A program made the translations under genes and the position numbers. From Sialis fuliginosa (Eukaryota > Arthropoda > Insecta > Megaloptera > Sialidae), in assembly GCA_961205875.1 (NCBI GenBank), contig OY540812.1:29955098-30019097 (forward strand): 64,000 nucleotides of DNA, written 5' to 3'. A model generated the notes under the pieces. That model did not search any database, was not told the DNA's origin, and saw only the letters and a program-made list of their open reading frames with translations. Each line of letters starts with the position of its first letter. Positions within the stretch are counted from its first letter, which is position 1. Of this stretch, positions 43,540-55,353 are shown piece after piece.

Positions 43540-44950
43540 TAATGGAACACAATTTTTTAAATTAAAATCTGATAAAATTTAAAAAAAAAACAGAATTTTG
43601 TTTTTAACTTTTGCTGTTGCTATTTTAAAAAAATAGTAATCAAAATATAGTATAAATAATTATCCTAGTTTCATTAGATCAAAATAATTTTTTTGCAATT
43701 ATTCTGTAAAGATGATTGTTTCCGAGTAAAAAAATTCCTGGAAATCCAAAATTTCTAATTATTTTGTTAAATGTTTTTGAAAAATTAAATCATAAAAAAC
43801 TTTGTTAAGACAAAAATTGCTTGTTTTTACCCATAAAATAAGATCTGTAATAAAAAATATAAGTTTTCATTTAAAACAAATTATTGACCTTAAAAACGTT
43901 CACCAAACCAAAAACTAACAACGGCATTTTGTTTATCCTTCAACCCCTAAGAACTTTTATTGAAAAATGATTTTTCTTAAATACTCAATTTGAGAAATAT
44001 TCAGATGGTGACTGAAAATGAAATAAAGAAAAAAGTGTTAGTTATCGTTTTAGCGCTCAAATTTATTTTATCGGAAAATCTGTTTTGTTTTAATACCTAA
44101 TGTTACTAATTTAGCTATCCATAGATATTGACAAAAAATTGTAAAAAAATCGTAATAGAAATGACCAAAAAAAGAATTTTTACAAAAATATTTATTACAA
44201 TCATAAAATCAAATAATGATTGCCTAGCTTTCGTTATTTAAAGTTGTATATCACTTTTATCATAAATATTAAAAATTCTAAATTATTAAAAAAAATATTT
44301 TAGTAACATGACTTTTCGATTATAAAGCAACTGTTCAACACATCTGTATCCATAGATAAGAACACATTTAGATATTATAACAAAATAGATTCTTCATAAA
44401 AAATTTAGAGCAAACGATAAATAAACGAAAAAACTACGCGCCTGACATTTAATAATAGCACGTCTAATAACCTGTAGAAATTAATGTACATACACATTTC
44501 GTTAAAATTGTCAAGAGATCGTTTATTTTTCTAAACTTTATTACGAAACAAGGGCATCGTAGAATGAATGTTAATTTAAAATAAATTCTACGCGGGATTG
44601 TGCAGGAAATAAAATTTAATTCCTTCTGTAAATATATTCGTTAGTCGTTTGTGAGGGGGTGAGGGGAAGCCCGCCACATGACCAAGTCTCTGAACTGTTG
44701 TATACTTTTATTAACATCTGTTTTAATATTTGTGAGGATAAACGTCACATAATTTTACAATAAATTTTCCGTTATAGTCGCTTTATTCCCTTTTAATGCT
44801 GTACCAAATTTATTATAGTTTTTATTTTTATTGTTTTATTACTTACATTAATAAAATCGTTTCTTTTGTACTTTTATTGTTACAAGTGTTTATGTATACA
44901 GTGCACATCATAAGTATTTATAAATTACAGTTTAATTTTTACAATGCAAA
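43540..44950. other. Unassigned AT-rich stretch
   Basis: No gene or element recognised; the open frame 44796-44996 is AT-rich and runs into the neighbouring element. Confidence 0.4.
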
Positions 44951-44956
44951 CGTATT

Positions 44957-45682
44957 TCCAAGTGAACACTGTTACATAACTGTTATGTACCTGTAATGTA
45001 ACAAAAATTACATGTAACGTTGTTACATAACTGTAATATCACAAATGTTACGTACCATTATTATGTAACAATGTTACGTAAAAAAGTGTGAAATAGTAAC
45101 TCACAAGTCAGTTACAGGTTACATAAATGCTACTTATCTGTGATTTTTTTACACCACGGGCACGTAATAGTTATGTAACAAAAATCACAGGTAAGTAACA
45201 GATATGTAGCTTGTATGTCACATGTTAGTCACCATTTCACATCACATTATTACGTAACATTTGTGAAATAAAAATAACAGTTTGTCATTTTTACATTTTA
45301 ATGACACTGTAACGTCAATATTACATAACGTTGTTACATAACTGTTATATCACAAATGTTACGTAACATTTGTGATATAACAGTTTGTCATTTTTACATT
45401 TTAATAAAACTGTGACGTCAATATTACGTAACGCTGTTACATAACTGTTATATCACAAATGTTACGTAATATTATTATGTAACAATGTTACGTAAAATTA
45501 TTATGTAACAATGTTACGTAATATTATTATGTAACAATGTTCCGTAATATTATTATGTAACAATGTTACGTAAAAAACCGTGAAATAGTGACTCACAAGT
45601 GAGTTACAGGTTACATAACTGCTACTTACTTGTGATTTTTTTTACACCACTGGTACGTAATAGTTATGTAAAAGTATTCACT
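44957..45682. mobile_element. Inverted-repeat element packed with TTACGTAA-type motifs
   Basis: CCAAGTGAACACTGTTACATAA at the left is mirrored by TTATGTAAAAGTATTCACTTGG at the right. About twenty copies of TTACGTAA, TTATGTAA or TTACATAA lie between, many in tandem (ATTATTATGTAACAATG-TTACG). At 45342-45383 there is a perfect 42-bp palindrome centred on TTACGTAA. The motif-rich sequence continues to about 45745. No coding frame is present. Confidence 0.75.
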
Positions 45683-45759
45683 TGGTATGTAGTAGTTACG
45701 TACCTGTGATGTAACAAAAATCACAGGTAAGTAACAATTATGTAACCTGTAAGTCATTT

Positions 45760-45975
45760 GATATAAACTAATTTATTTTCATTATCCATTATTGGATTAA
45801 TTGACAATATATGTCATCTCAATTATCCATTATTCAAGATATTGTATCTTCAATTCCCGTTTATTTCAGTATTTGGTAATATTGTATGCTCAATTATCCA
45901 CTACTTAAGTAATGGAAAATATTTTTCTCCAATTATTTTCTATTTGAGTAATTGAATTTTTTTTTTCAATTACAA
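45760..45975. repeat. Degenerate CTCAATTATCCATTATT repeat
   Basis: Words like TCAATTATCCATTATT and TTCAATTCCCGTTTATTTCA recur at roughly 50-60 bp intervals at least four times. It is diverged and non-coding. Confidence 0.45.
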
Positions 45976-45979
45976 GACA

Positions 45980-47215
45980 AATTTTCAAAACAAAAACTCT
46001 TAATTTACACTGTTTTTGAATACAATTGTGATAATTATAATTTAAATTGTGCTTTATATATTTACCTGTAACTTGACCAATTTAAAAGTAATCACGGTGG
46101 GACAAAAACAATTATTTAGGGCATTAAATGTTCTATGGATCCCTAGCTGGATTTTATTTTATTCGGTGTAGAAGGTCTTCATTTATGAATAAAAATCATT
46201 ATTATTATTAACATTATTTATCCTTGTCATGTATGAAAATAGTATCTACTTTAACATATTATTATAATCTCAATTAAGCTTTTCGAAAAAAAATTGTTTC
46301 ATTATAATTTCATATGACATAAATATATCACAAAAACTTCGTAGGTAGGTATACTATACATTATACATAATACATACATTATATTTTAATTTGAGAAAAT
46401 ATACATCCCGTACACTACAAACTCGAAATAGCTTTTATAACCTAACTCAGTTTTTTGTTTAATTACTTATATTCATTCTTCATGGATATACATTCTCGAC
46501 CTTTGACCTTTTGTACAAAAATCGAAGAATACATAATTTCGCTTTCAGTTGTATTGTAATTCATATTGTAACGTAATTATTTTTGATACATATCTAATTA
46601 TTTAAACCCATTAAAATCAAGTTAACATTTTAATGTATTTTTTCTTGAGAATTAGACAAAGTTATAAGGATAAGGAAAGTAAATTATATAGTTTTATAAT
46701 TAAATTATGTAGTTCTTTAAGAAAATTGGGATAAGATTTTTTTGTCTGATTAAAATTTTCTGCAGGGTAAGTAAAAATTAAGAAAAATTGATTCTAAAGC
46801 CATACATAATAACATTATGAAAAAATTCTGTCTACAATAATTCCTTGTCAGATTATTACCAGAGTTTGCTGCAATCTTATTTGTTCTATGTGATTTTATA
46901 TACAGGATGAGTTAATAATGCGAGTTTCTTCGATATCTCTTCATTGACCGCGTAAATGGATGGATAAGAGTCCGTTCACAGGGTGCCGTAACGTTTTTTC
47001 CCCGGAACGGTTTTTTCCGTGCGCCAAGCAGTGGCGATACATTTCATAATAATATGAGAGTGTTCACACGACACACGGCTGACTGCCGTATACGGTCGGC
47101 CGTGTGTCGGATTAAGTGCCGGATACAGTCAGCGCGGGGCCTGTAGCACATGTTATAAAGAGGCTATGGAATCTTTAAATAACCAAAAAAAGAATGTAAA
47201 TAGGCTTTATTTTAT
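45980..47215. other. Unassigned stretch with a GC-rich fragment
   Basis: Mostly AT-rich. At 46970-47150 there is GC-richer sequence with two direct near-copies, GTCCGTTCACAGGGTGCCG and GTGTTCACACGACACACGG, probably transposon debris. No gene. Confidence 0.4.
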
Positions 47216-47221
47216 TAATAA

Positions 47222-47280
47222 ACTAGCTGGACCCGCGCGGTTTTGCTCGCGTGGACTACGGAATTATTGTTTAGGATTTA
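47222..47280. mobile_element. ACTAGCTGGACCCGCGCGG-type repeat end
   Basis: ACTAGCTGGACCCGCGCGG followed by TTTTGCTCGCGTGGACTACG is the conserved end of a repeat common in insects. Its inverted partner (CATGCGAACGAAGTCGCGGG then TAATAGCCAGT) is at 50551-50584. If both belong to one element, it spans 3.4 kb and has been expanded by nested insertions. Confidence 0.5.
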
Positions 47281-47644
47281 AAAAAAAGTTGAATTAAGTA
47301 CAAACACGATTAGTTATTATTGTAATAAAAACCAAACAACACTTAAATTACCTATACCTAACAAAAACGAATCAGAACAAAAAGTAAAACTAATTTTTGT
47401 CTTGTTTTTTAAAAGTTAATTATTGAAAACAAAATAACAATTGACAATCAAAAGAATACCGGCTGTTATCATTCCCTCTGCCCTGCGTCTACTTGGCACG
47501 CCCCCTCCTTCCACCGGTCGCCATCGCGCGAATAATATGTTCCCGTATGTATATTTCAAGATATTTTCTAAACTATACGACCAAATTGGATGCTGTAAAG
47601 GGCAAATCATATCTACATTAAATACGTATCGCGATGGTAGCGAC

Positions 47645-47877
47645 TAGATATCAGATCGGACCTTAAAAAAGTAGCCCGATCCGGTCCGAAACTTTTTTTT
47701 TCGGCCCGGTCCGATTTATACGATTTATATTAAGGTCCAATCCGACCCGGTCTGGTTTATATTAAGGTCCGATCCGAACATTATAAACAAAAATTAAGCC
47801 CGGTCCGATCCGATCCGAAATTCGGACCGGGATAAATTTGGATCGGATCGGGCTGGCCCGGCCCGAACTGATCTCTA
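47645..47877. mobile_element. hAT element with GGTCCGATCC arrays, short form
   Basis: The ends TAGATATCAGATCGGACC and GGCCCGAACTGATCTCTA are inverted. The flanks GTAGCGAC and GTAGCAAG agree at six of eight positions. The interior is almost wholly GGTCCGATCC / GGCCCGGTCCG words. It is a deleted relative of 9248-9920; its left flank (TATCGCGATGGTAGCGAC) also occurs inside that element near 9599. Confidence 0.8.
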
Positions 47878-48266
47878 GTAGCAAGACACCCCTCGCCGGA
47901 TAATATCTATTGTTACTCCGCGCTATTTATTATTGAACTGCTATTGTTTGTACGCGATATAAACGTAACCGCCTGGAGTATTCATACAACTCACCGGATC
48001 ACAACCGATTATTAAACCCGCATATTATTGATACTCGAGACAACTGAATACGCTCAGAATCTCGTAGTAAACCCGCTAATTGTTATTTGTTGTAAATGCC
48101 AGTGACGTATTTACCTAAGGGCGTATGGAGCGATCGCCCGGGGCGGCCGGAGGGCGGCGTATAAAAAAATATTTTGGTACAATAAAATCACGCAAGTCTG
48201 TTTATTATTCGTTTAAAATTTTTATGATAACTCTGCACGTACGAGTTAGATAAATGTAAGTAGGTA

Positions 48267-49624
48267 GGGGAGAGCAGGTAGGATTCGTACACTTTTTACT
48301 TTGAGCCTTATAAAAAAAAACTATGAGCTATTACAAAATTATTTTAATACCGCTATATTACCCATATATCTGGCTTTAATACTGTGAAGTGTAGTTTTCA
48401 TATAAAGCAGCATGGAGAAGCTACGGCAATTTTCCTAAAAAATGAAAAACGTACGAAAGCACCCCGTGCATGGGGCACATTCGTACATAGTGGGGAACCT
48501 CCGTACAGTCAAAGAAAATGCCATTTATTCAATGTATTAAAGTCATTTATCAAGATCAAAGTTAACACTGAATCAGCCTTCATGTAGTAAACTAACAATT
48601 ATTGTATTTAAAGTACTTATAATTGCTTAAACATAAATATATAACACAGTTAATATTTTTTACTTTTTCAAATAAAGGAACTAATGAATAGAATCAGCCT
48701 TCGTGTAGTAATAACTAACAATTCTTGCGTTTAAAGTATTAAACTATTAAAGTATTAATGTAGTAATAATGAAAAAATATTGTTTTAAGTACTTAAGTAG
48801 TTTAATACTTATAACTACTAAGTCCTAAAAATATTTATGTAACATAACACTTTTATTTATTTTTTTCATTAACAAAGGAACTAATAAATCAATAATATCA
48901 TAAGATTAACAGGTCTTAAACTTATCAAAAAAAAAGATTGAACCATCCATCATTATACATAGATAGGTCTTTTTTAAAGCTATATATGTGGTCTATTCTT
49001 GCTGTCAAAGCAGATTTTGGTGACGGCAATATACATACATACCACATCTGATATGTAAACGGTCGCTTCATCTTTGGTTGTTGCTGAACAATCTTTTTGC
49101 AGTCACTTAAAACATAAAATCGAGTTGTGTTTATCGTGAAATGTGAATAGAATTGCCTATAGGTATAAGTACAATAAGTACTGGTACCTATTATCTAGTA
49201 GAGGAGGATTCGTACAGTACGAATCTACCCCACTCATAACTGCACGAAGGTACCCCAACCTGAGAAATCAACAAATGAATTTGGAATAAAAATTATCGTT
49301 ATAGTTAGGGTAAAATGACTATTTAAATATTAAACCTAGATTTTAAGGCATAAACTATAATAAATCACTTTTATAATTCGAGCATTACTTATACCAGCCA
49401 AGCGTGTTCAAAGATGAAAACAAAAAATACTTACGCAGAGCAAAAACACTTATCGAATTGCTCCATCGAAGCCGGCGACCGTATTGTCGCCCCAACTTGC
49501 AGGTACCCGGTGTGTATGAGTGGGAGTCACACACACACAAACGCGAACACGTCAATGTATTGAATAGCGTAGATATCTCCACTGTACGAATGCTCCCTGT
49601 GTACGAAGCCTACCTGTTCTCCCC
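48267..49624. mobile_element. 1.36 kb inverted-repeat element with TA target site
   Basis: GGGGAGAGCAGGTAGGATTC at the left and CTTCGTACAC-mirrored GCCTACCTGTTCTCCCC at the right form 27-bp ends with two mismatches, flanked by TA. Variants of TTCGTACA beside CCCC/GGGG words recur internally (near 48480, 49208 and 49235), as if terminal motifs were repeated. Short frames (48384-48587, 49404-49670) carry no transposase motif. Confidence 0.75.
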
Positions 49625-49679
49625 TACTGGGCCTGTATTCTCGAGTTCGCTCGACTTTTTTTTCGTTTGACTTACTAGT

Positions 49680-50540
49680 AAGTAACTAAGTTGTTCCCTA
49701 AAATTTCGAACGCAACGGAAATAGCGTATTCTTAAATCTCGATTCGACTTTTCGTTCATAAAATATCAAATGAAAAATCTGCATGCAAGATTATAAATAT
49801 CGCTCAACTTTTTTATTTGTTTGTTTATGTTTTAATATACATAAAAATGTTTTTTAAATGGAGGTTGTAGGGAATTTCATAGCGAATACTTTTTATTTGG
49901 AACTTTTTTTTGTATAATACTTATGTAGACCGGTATTCAACAAAAATCAGAAAATCTGAAGAATTTTATAACTGAACCATGGTTTATTCATGACGCGGAC
50001 AACCAAAATCGGAGCAAACTTAGGGTATTATTGTTAACCACATTTGTAACAAATCCTGTGAGTGGCAAAACTGTACCTAAAACTAACCTGTTTTAGCCTC
50101 CATAGCCTGGTTTATACTACAATACACAGAAAAATTTGCTCTCGGCAAAATAATCACGTGAAATATCCAATTTCTTATAATTCTATTTTTAAATAATTTA
50201 TTCTAAAATCACTCATTGCTAAACTTTCGTTTATATTAAGTTTTTGGCATTCAAATTATAAATACGTCCCTGGTAAATGCTATTATTTGTTTTGTGCACT
50301 TTCGTATTGTTATGAGTTAACGTTTAGTGTAAATTATTAGTACACTTGTACAAACACAGTACTTATAAGGATTTCTCGCATCTCGAAAACATTATCGAAA
50401 CGACGCACACTGGAGCAAGAGACCTTCAAAGCTGGCATCAAATCAGATACTGTATGATTGGACTTATACGTTGGATATTTCTTTGTAAAGTTATTTGTAG
50501 TGTGAAATAAAAGGCATTTTCTCTTTTTCTGTCAGCTTCT
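49680..50540. other. Unassigned AT-rich stretch
   Basis: No feature recognised; it lies between the TA-flanked element and the repeat end at 50551. Confidence 0.4.
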
Positions 50541-50550
50541 ATCTAACCTA

Positions 50551-50584
50551 AATCCATGCGAACGAAGTCGCGGGTAATAGCCAG
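50551..50584. mobile_element. Inverted partner of the ACTAGCTGG repeat end
   Basis: CATGCGAACGAAGTCGCGGG followed by TAATAGCCAGT is the diverged inverse of 47222-47255. Confidence 0.5.
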
Positions 50585-50684
50585 TATTTTATTATTTGAT
50601 TTTAATCATGAGCGATTTCTTTATAAGACCGGGACATCAAAATGTCAAACATTCTTACTACTTTATAGAATTTTCAGTCTAAAT

Positions 50685-50890
50685 AACTCTTGACAATATG
50701 GAAACCTTTTGCTACCAACAAAAATAATACGCTCCAGATGTTCACATTAAAGATAATCACAAGGGTCGGCCGGGTTGAAGTACACACAGCGGGAATATCC
50801 TGGTCCTGCGGGAACCACACAGTGCTGCCACCTAACCAACGCAAACAGTACTTTAAGTTGTGTGTACTTTTTGCATGTTAATATTCAGTA
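50685..50890. other. GC-richer segment of unknown origin
   Basis: It contains GGGTCGGCCGGGTTGAAG and CCTGGTCCTGCGGGAACC, unlike its flanks. A plus-strand frame of 63 codons crosses it, but no domain, splice signal pair or repeat partner was recognised. Confidence 0.35.
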
Positions 50891-50984
50891 TTTGTTGTAG
50901 GCTTCGGTGTGTTTGCTCTTATTGTTATGACATAACATAAATAACAAAGTCTGAACAAATTAATCCATATATTATTTACTAAAC

Positions 50985-52299
50985 TAAGGTACTGCAACCA
51001 GTCTTGGACACTTTAAGATCACAATATACTGTTTTTTGGGACTGATGAGCTTCTTTTCTGTAATTCTCATGAACACAAATTCCTAAAAAAACAAGTACAT
51101 TTTATTAAATCAATTTAATTACTAAAGTCCGCAAATATAGCTTGTTTTTTACTTTCTTATACCATGTACATATATGAAATATACATTAGTGTAAGTAAGT
51201 ATAGTGAAGCCGATTTTTTTCGAACTCCGGATTTTGACGGAATTATCTATTTTGACCTTCCCTGAATCCATTCTATTTATTATTTTCGCCATGATGTCTG
51301 TGTGTCCGTCTGTCTGTCTGTCTGTAAGCGCTGTAACTCAAATACGACAAATCGTAGAAGGATGATATTTTATATTTAAGATTAATTTTTGGCTGGGAAG
51401 AAAACGTCCTATTTTTGAAAACGATCTTTCAACCGGATACGGATGTTTACCTACGTCGATTTTTTAATTTTTCAAATTACTCTGAAACAGTGCGAAATAA
51501 AGAAAAATGGTCAAGTTAAAAAATGTAGGTAATATCTATATCTATAATTTATGTTCTATTCATTTTTTCGTAAAAACGAATTTTTGAAGAAAAAAAAATT
51601 TATTATAATTCAAATGGTTCATAACAGAGGAGAAATATCTGCCATGAGTGTCATGGGACTTTCTTATACGTATTACAGAGATTGAACAGTGTGTGTATTT
51701 GCCGTAGGTAACACGGGACTTTCTTATACGTAATACTGAGAGTGAACTGTGTAGGTGAATCTAAATAATTACATTAAAAAATTCTTTCTGGCTAAATCAT
51801 AAATGTTGGAAAAAAATTTATGGGGAATAAATTATAGATAACAACATACTCGACATTTTTTATCTAAAACATTTTTTTCTTATTTCAAAAATAATTCAAA
51901 AATCCAAAAATTTACAAGAGTAAACATCCGTTTTCACGTTAAAAAAAAATCACTTGTTATATAAATATAAAATTATTCATTTTGTTCTTTCTTGTTAGTT
52001 TGTTAGAAATGTTTTAATAAACAAAGAATCACGTATACAATTCACTGTTAGGTTAGGTTAGGTTAGGTATAAGAAAGTCCCGTGGTTCCCAAGGCAGATA
52101 TTTTTTTTAAATTATAGCCTTTTGTTTTATTTATGTTTTTCTTCCAGTAATGGACAAAATAAAATCAGTTATAGGTACCCAGTGATGGGGACTTGCTAAT
52201 GATTACAAAATGATAAGTACTACGACACAAAAGTTATAAAATAAAGAATCGTAAAATTTGAATCAATATACATAAACAGATGATATGATAATATAATAT
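50985..52299 (-). mobile_element. Family R, reverse copy split by family S and by a mariner
   Basis: TAAGGTACTGCAACCAGTCTTGG starts the copy. It is interrupted at 51147-52103 by family S, resumes with AAATTATAGCCTTTTGTTTT, and is cut again at 52302 by the mariner. Remnants continue to about 53420 (TTTTGACACCCATTGGCCAA, ATGATTCAGAAATG). Confidence 0.65.
51147..52103 (+). mobile_element. Dispersed repeat family S, copy 2
   Basis: It aligns with 7705-8560 and is inserted in a family R copy, which defines its ends: TTTTTTACTTTCTTATACC at the left and GGTATAAGAAAGTCCCGTGG near the right, an inverted pair. GGGACTTTCTTATACGTA occurs twice more inside (near 51655 and 51715). A (TTAGG)4 run lies at 52048-52067. 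Confidence 0.7.
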
Positions 52300-52301
52300 T
52301 A

Positions 52302-53141
52302 GGGGTACCCATAACTAATCAATTATTTAAGTGGCAACCAAAGAAACGAATTTATTTTATGTTTAATTATACTTTTAGTCGATTATGTAACCTCCGTTGT
52401 TATCTAGGAGTTTTAATTCCCTGTTCATAAAATTCATTTGGCTTTGATGTAAAATATGATTCTAGGTGAGCTCGCACCATCGATATTTCTAAAAATTGTA
52501 TTCCTTAGAGAATGTTTCATGGATCGGAATAAATGAAAGTCGGATAGCGCTATGTCAGGAGAATATGGCGGATGTGGTTAAACTTCCCAGTCCAGCTGCC
52601 TTATTTATTGTTGAGTTAATCTTCCTGCCATTTTTTCTTATTCATTTCCGACAACTGATGTGGGACCTATATACCCTGTCTGTAAACCTTCCCGATTTTA
52701 TGAAGGTGTCTTTGCACTGTTAACCAAACAGCCTGAAGAGTGCTTGCTATTTCCTGAATTGGAATCCATTTCGACCAGTGATTTCAAAACGTCATTATTA
52801 AATTCTATTGATCACTATCGGATAAATTAAAATCACCATTAAAAAATTTTCTAAACCAACGCCGGTACTTATTGACTTTCAGTACGTCCCCATACACATC
52901 ATATTTTTTTGTTGTTGCAACCGTTGCATTAAAATTAGATCGAAAATGAAACAGCATGCAATGACTTAAATGTTCTTCTGTTGGTTGATTGTCCACCATT
53001 TTGCACTGGTATAATAAAAACTTTTGTTTTTGTTATGAATAAAAAGTCAAGCAGGATAGCAAAAAAAAACACGTCTGTACAAGTTAACATTCTGAATTAG
53101 TTTGAAGCAAGTTTTCCTAATTGATAACTTATGGATACCCC
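52302..53141 (-). pseudogene. Internally deleted mariner transposon
   Basis: The ends GGGGTACCCATAACTAATC and GATAACTTATGGATACCCC are inverted and flanked by TA. On the minus strand, 52805-52999 encodes the N-terminal helix-turn-helix region of mariner transposase (VYGD...YRRWFRKFFNGDF matches the usual DVYGD...CQRWF-RFR-GDF). Further on, broken frames give WVPHQLSEMNK-like sequence near 52660. PHPPYSPDIALSDFHLFRSM near 52570-52510 is the D34D-class motif YSPDLAP-D-HLF. SKPNEFYEQGIK near 52430 is the C-terminal end. Stops, frameshifts and a length of 840 bp against about 1.3 kb for an intact element show that it is dead. Confidence 0.93.
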
Positions 53142-53429
53142 TAATAATTACCCAGATAGACATCTATGATGATCACGAATTGATAAAATAATTTTTTACA
53201 TTTATAGCAACATGAGTTAAATTTGAGTGTGTAAATAGATTTACTTCATGTCTATGCAAACTTTACATTACATCATTTGTTAAATTTTTCATCATCTACA
53301 AATTTATCATTTGTTTGGCCAGATATGAGCATTTTGACACCCATTGGCCAATTAATAAAAATTAAACTGTTTTACAGTTAAGTGTCTATAGGTTATGATT
53401 CAGAAATGTCAGTAGTCCATAGACATAGA

Positions 53430-54280
53430 GAATGTACAGTGCATTCTGTATTAACACAATGGTGTAACATTTGTTCAAAAAGTGAGAGAGAGATACAGTG
53501 TAGTTTGTAATATATCTATCTCTTTTTCTAAGAATCTGATTGGTAGCTCACTATAGTTCAGGGTAATATTTCTGTCCGATATATTTTTGTATATCTATCT
53601 TGTGATTTTTGTGCAATAAGTACTACTATAATGGTTCATATTTTACCGAGGAAATTAAAAAAAAAACATCAATTGATCTGATAGAAATTTGCAAAATTAT
53701 GAATGGATATTCCGGGAAAATAACATTTTTGCTACCAAAAATATTAAATATATATTAATAAAAAATATTTTTAAATCAATTCCCATGTGGTTGCTTTGCT
53801 ACAAAATGATGAGGTAGATTGCACTTACAAACAAGATTTACTTAACAAAATTTGTAATATTTTTTTTGATATCAGGTTACATTACGAAGCTACGAAAAAG
53901 GAAGAACAAGATATTAAAATTGGGTCAAAAAATTCGAAACTTATATTATTTAGAAATCAATAATTGTTTTTTTTTTAATAAAATTTTTTTATAACGTTAA
54001 TTATTTTTTGTTTTTTAACCTCTTTATATATATCTATGAATATTTTTAATGTTCGGGACCAAGAATGAAATAGTTACACTCCTGTTTAAAAAAAGAACAA
54101 GTATATTCCAAACCTGTTTCTATCTCTTTCTTTAGACACGACTCTGTTTTCGAGTCAGATGCGTGGTCCATTCGCTATGTTATATAATTATATGAAAGAT
54201 ATATAATATATATAATATGAAAGATATATGGCCAAATCTTAGACATAATTATTAGCGACTTAAAACATGTATAGACAATT
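53430..54280. other. Unassigned AT-rich stretch
   Basis: No feature recognised. Confidence 0.4.
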
Positions 54281-54289
54281 TTAAACTAA

Positions 54290-54555
54290 TTTATTTTGAG
54301 TCCATCCCTGTATCCACATTCTTCTTCATCTCCCGTGTAACCGTACACTGTACACGTACACACTGTACAACCCATCGAGTGTGACGGATTGTTGACAAGA
54401 CGTTGTTGTAAACATTGCCACTGCCCAGCGCCTACGCCACCAAGTGTACCTACTTGTGGCGGAGGCGCTGCGAAGTGTTTCATGATTAATTGTCTATCGT
54501 ATTTAATTAATTAACTTTGTTTGATTAGAAGTCTCTCTCTCTCTCTCTCTCTGTC
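54290..54555. other. GC-richer island and TC microsatellite
   Basis: The segment 54300-54485 is balanced in composition, with CGCCTACGCCACCAAGTG and its near-inverse CTTGTGGCGGAGGCGCTG forming a hairpin. A minus-strand frame (54286-54483) has no domain. It is followed at 54530-54552 by a (TC)n run of about 23 bases. It could be a non-coding exon, a promoter or a repeat; this cannot be decided here. Confidence 0.35.
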
Positions 54556-54814
54556 TGTGGAGTTTGAAGTGAAACTTTGACTGTTGTGGATTCAATAGGT
54601 AATCTGATATCTGGTTTAAATAAAAGTGTGATGTTTTGTTCTAATTAAAATGATGTTGATTGTGTATTATAGATGCAGTGAAACTTATTCAAACTGATTA
54701 AGGTGACCTTTATTTGGGGTATGTTAAAGGTTTATTCTTAACCGGCTTCAAATATATTTGAAATAAATTAGTGTGAAGCGCTCACTCTCCATTTTAACGA
54801 AAATGAGTATTTTT

Positions 54815-55265
54815 TACTTCCATGTTCCGAAGGAAATGGGAGTATTGTAATACCGTCGAAAAATGGTGTCCAATAATAATGACAATTTTTTGATTGTACT
54901 AACTTCACAACGTAAAGAAAAGTTGTTTTCCGCATGGCGGCTATACGTGTGTCTGTGTTTGTGTCTGGACATAGAATTTTCTTTCGTTCACGATAACTAC
55001 TGTAAAAATGTACCGATTTGAATAATTTTTGGGGAAATGAAATATTCGAAATTTTGTCACTATTATCGTCTAAAACGTAAATGTTGAAAGTATTCTATTT
55101 CTAATTTTGATAAGACTTGGTACATTTGTAGTACAATTGAACCTAAGAGACATTTATTTTTCATACGTGCCTGAAAAGCTATTGAAGGGGTGAAATCACC
55201 CTCAAAATTTAAATTTTAAATACTAATTATTACGGCATTAATTCATGTTGCCTTGGAAACAAATG
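54815..55265 (+). repeat. Family U copy
   Basis: TTACTTCCATGTTCCGAAGG, TGTACTAACTTCACAACGTA, CTACTGTAAAAATGTACCGA and GGGGTGAAATCACCCTCAAA align with 16110-16540, ending beside the palindrome. Confidence 0.6.
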
Positions 55266-55353
55266 CTACTAAATTCAAATTGTCAAATTAATTATCTACG
55301 AATGTATATTATTAGTCCAGGCAACGTAGAATTTTTTACTGGTGTAAAATTAG

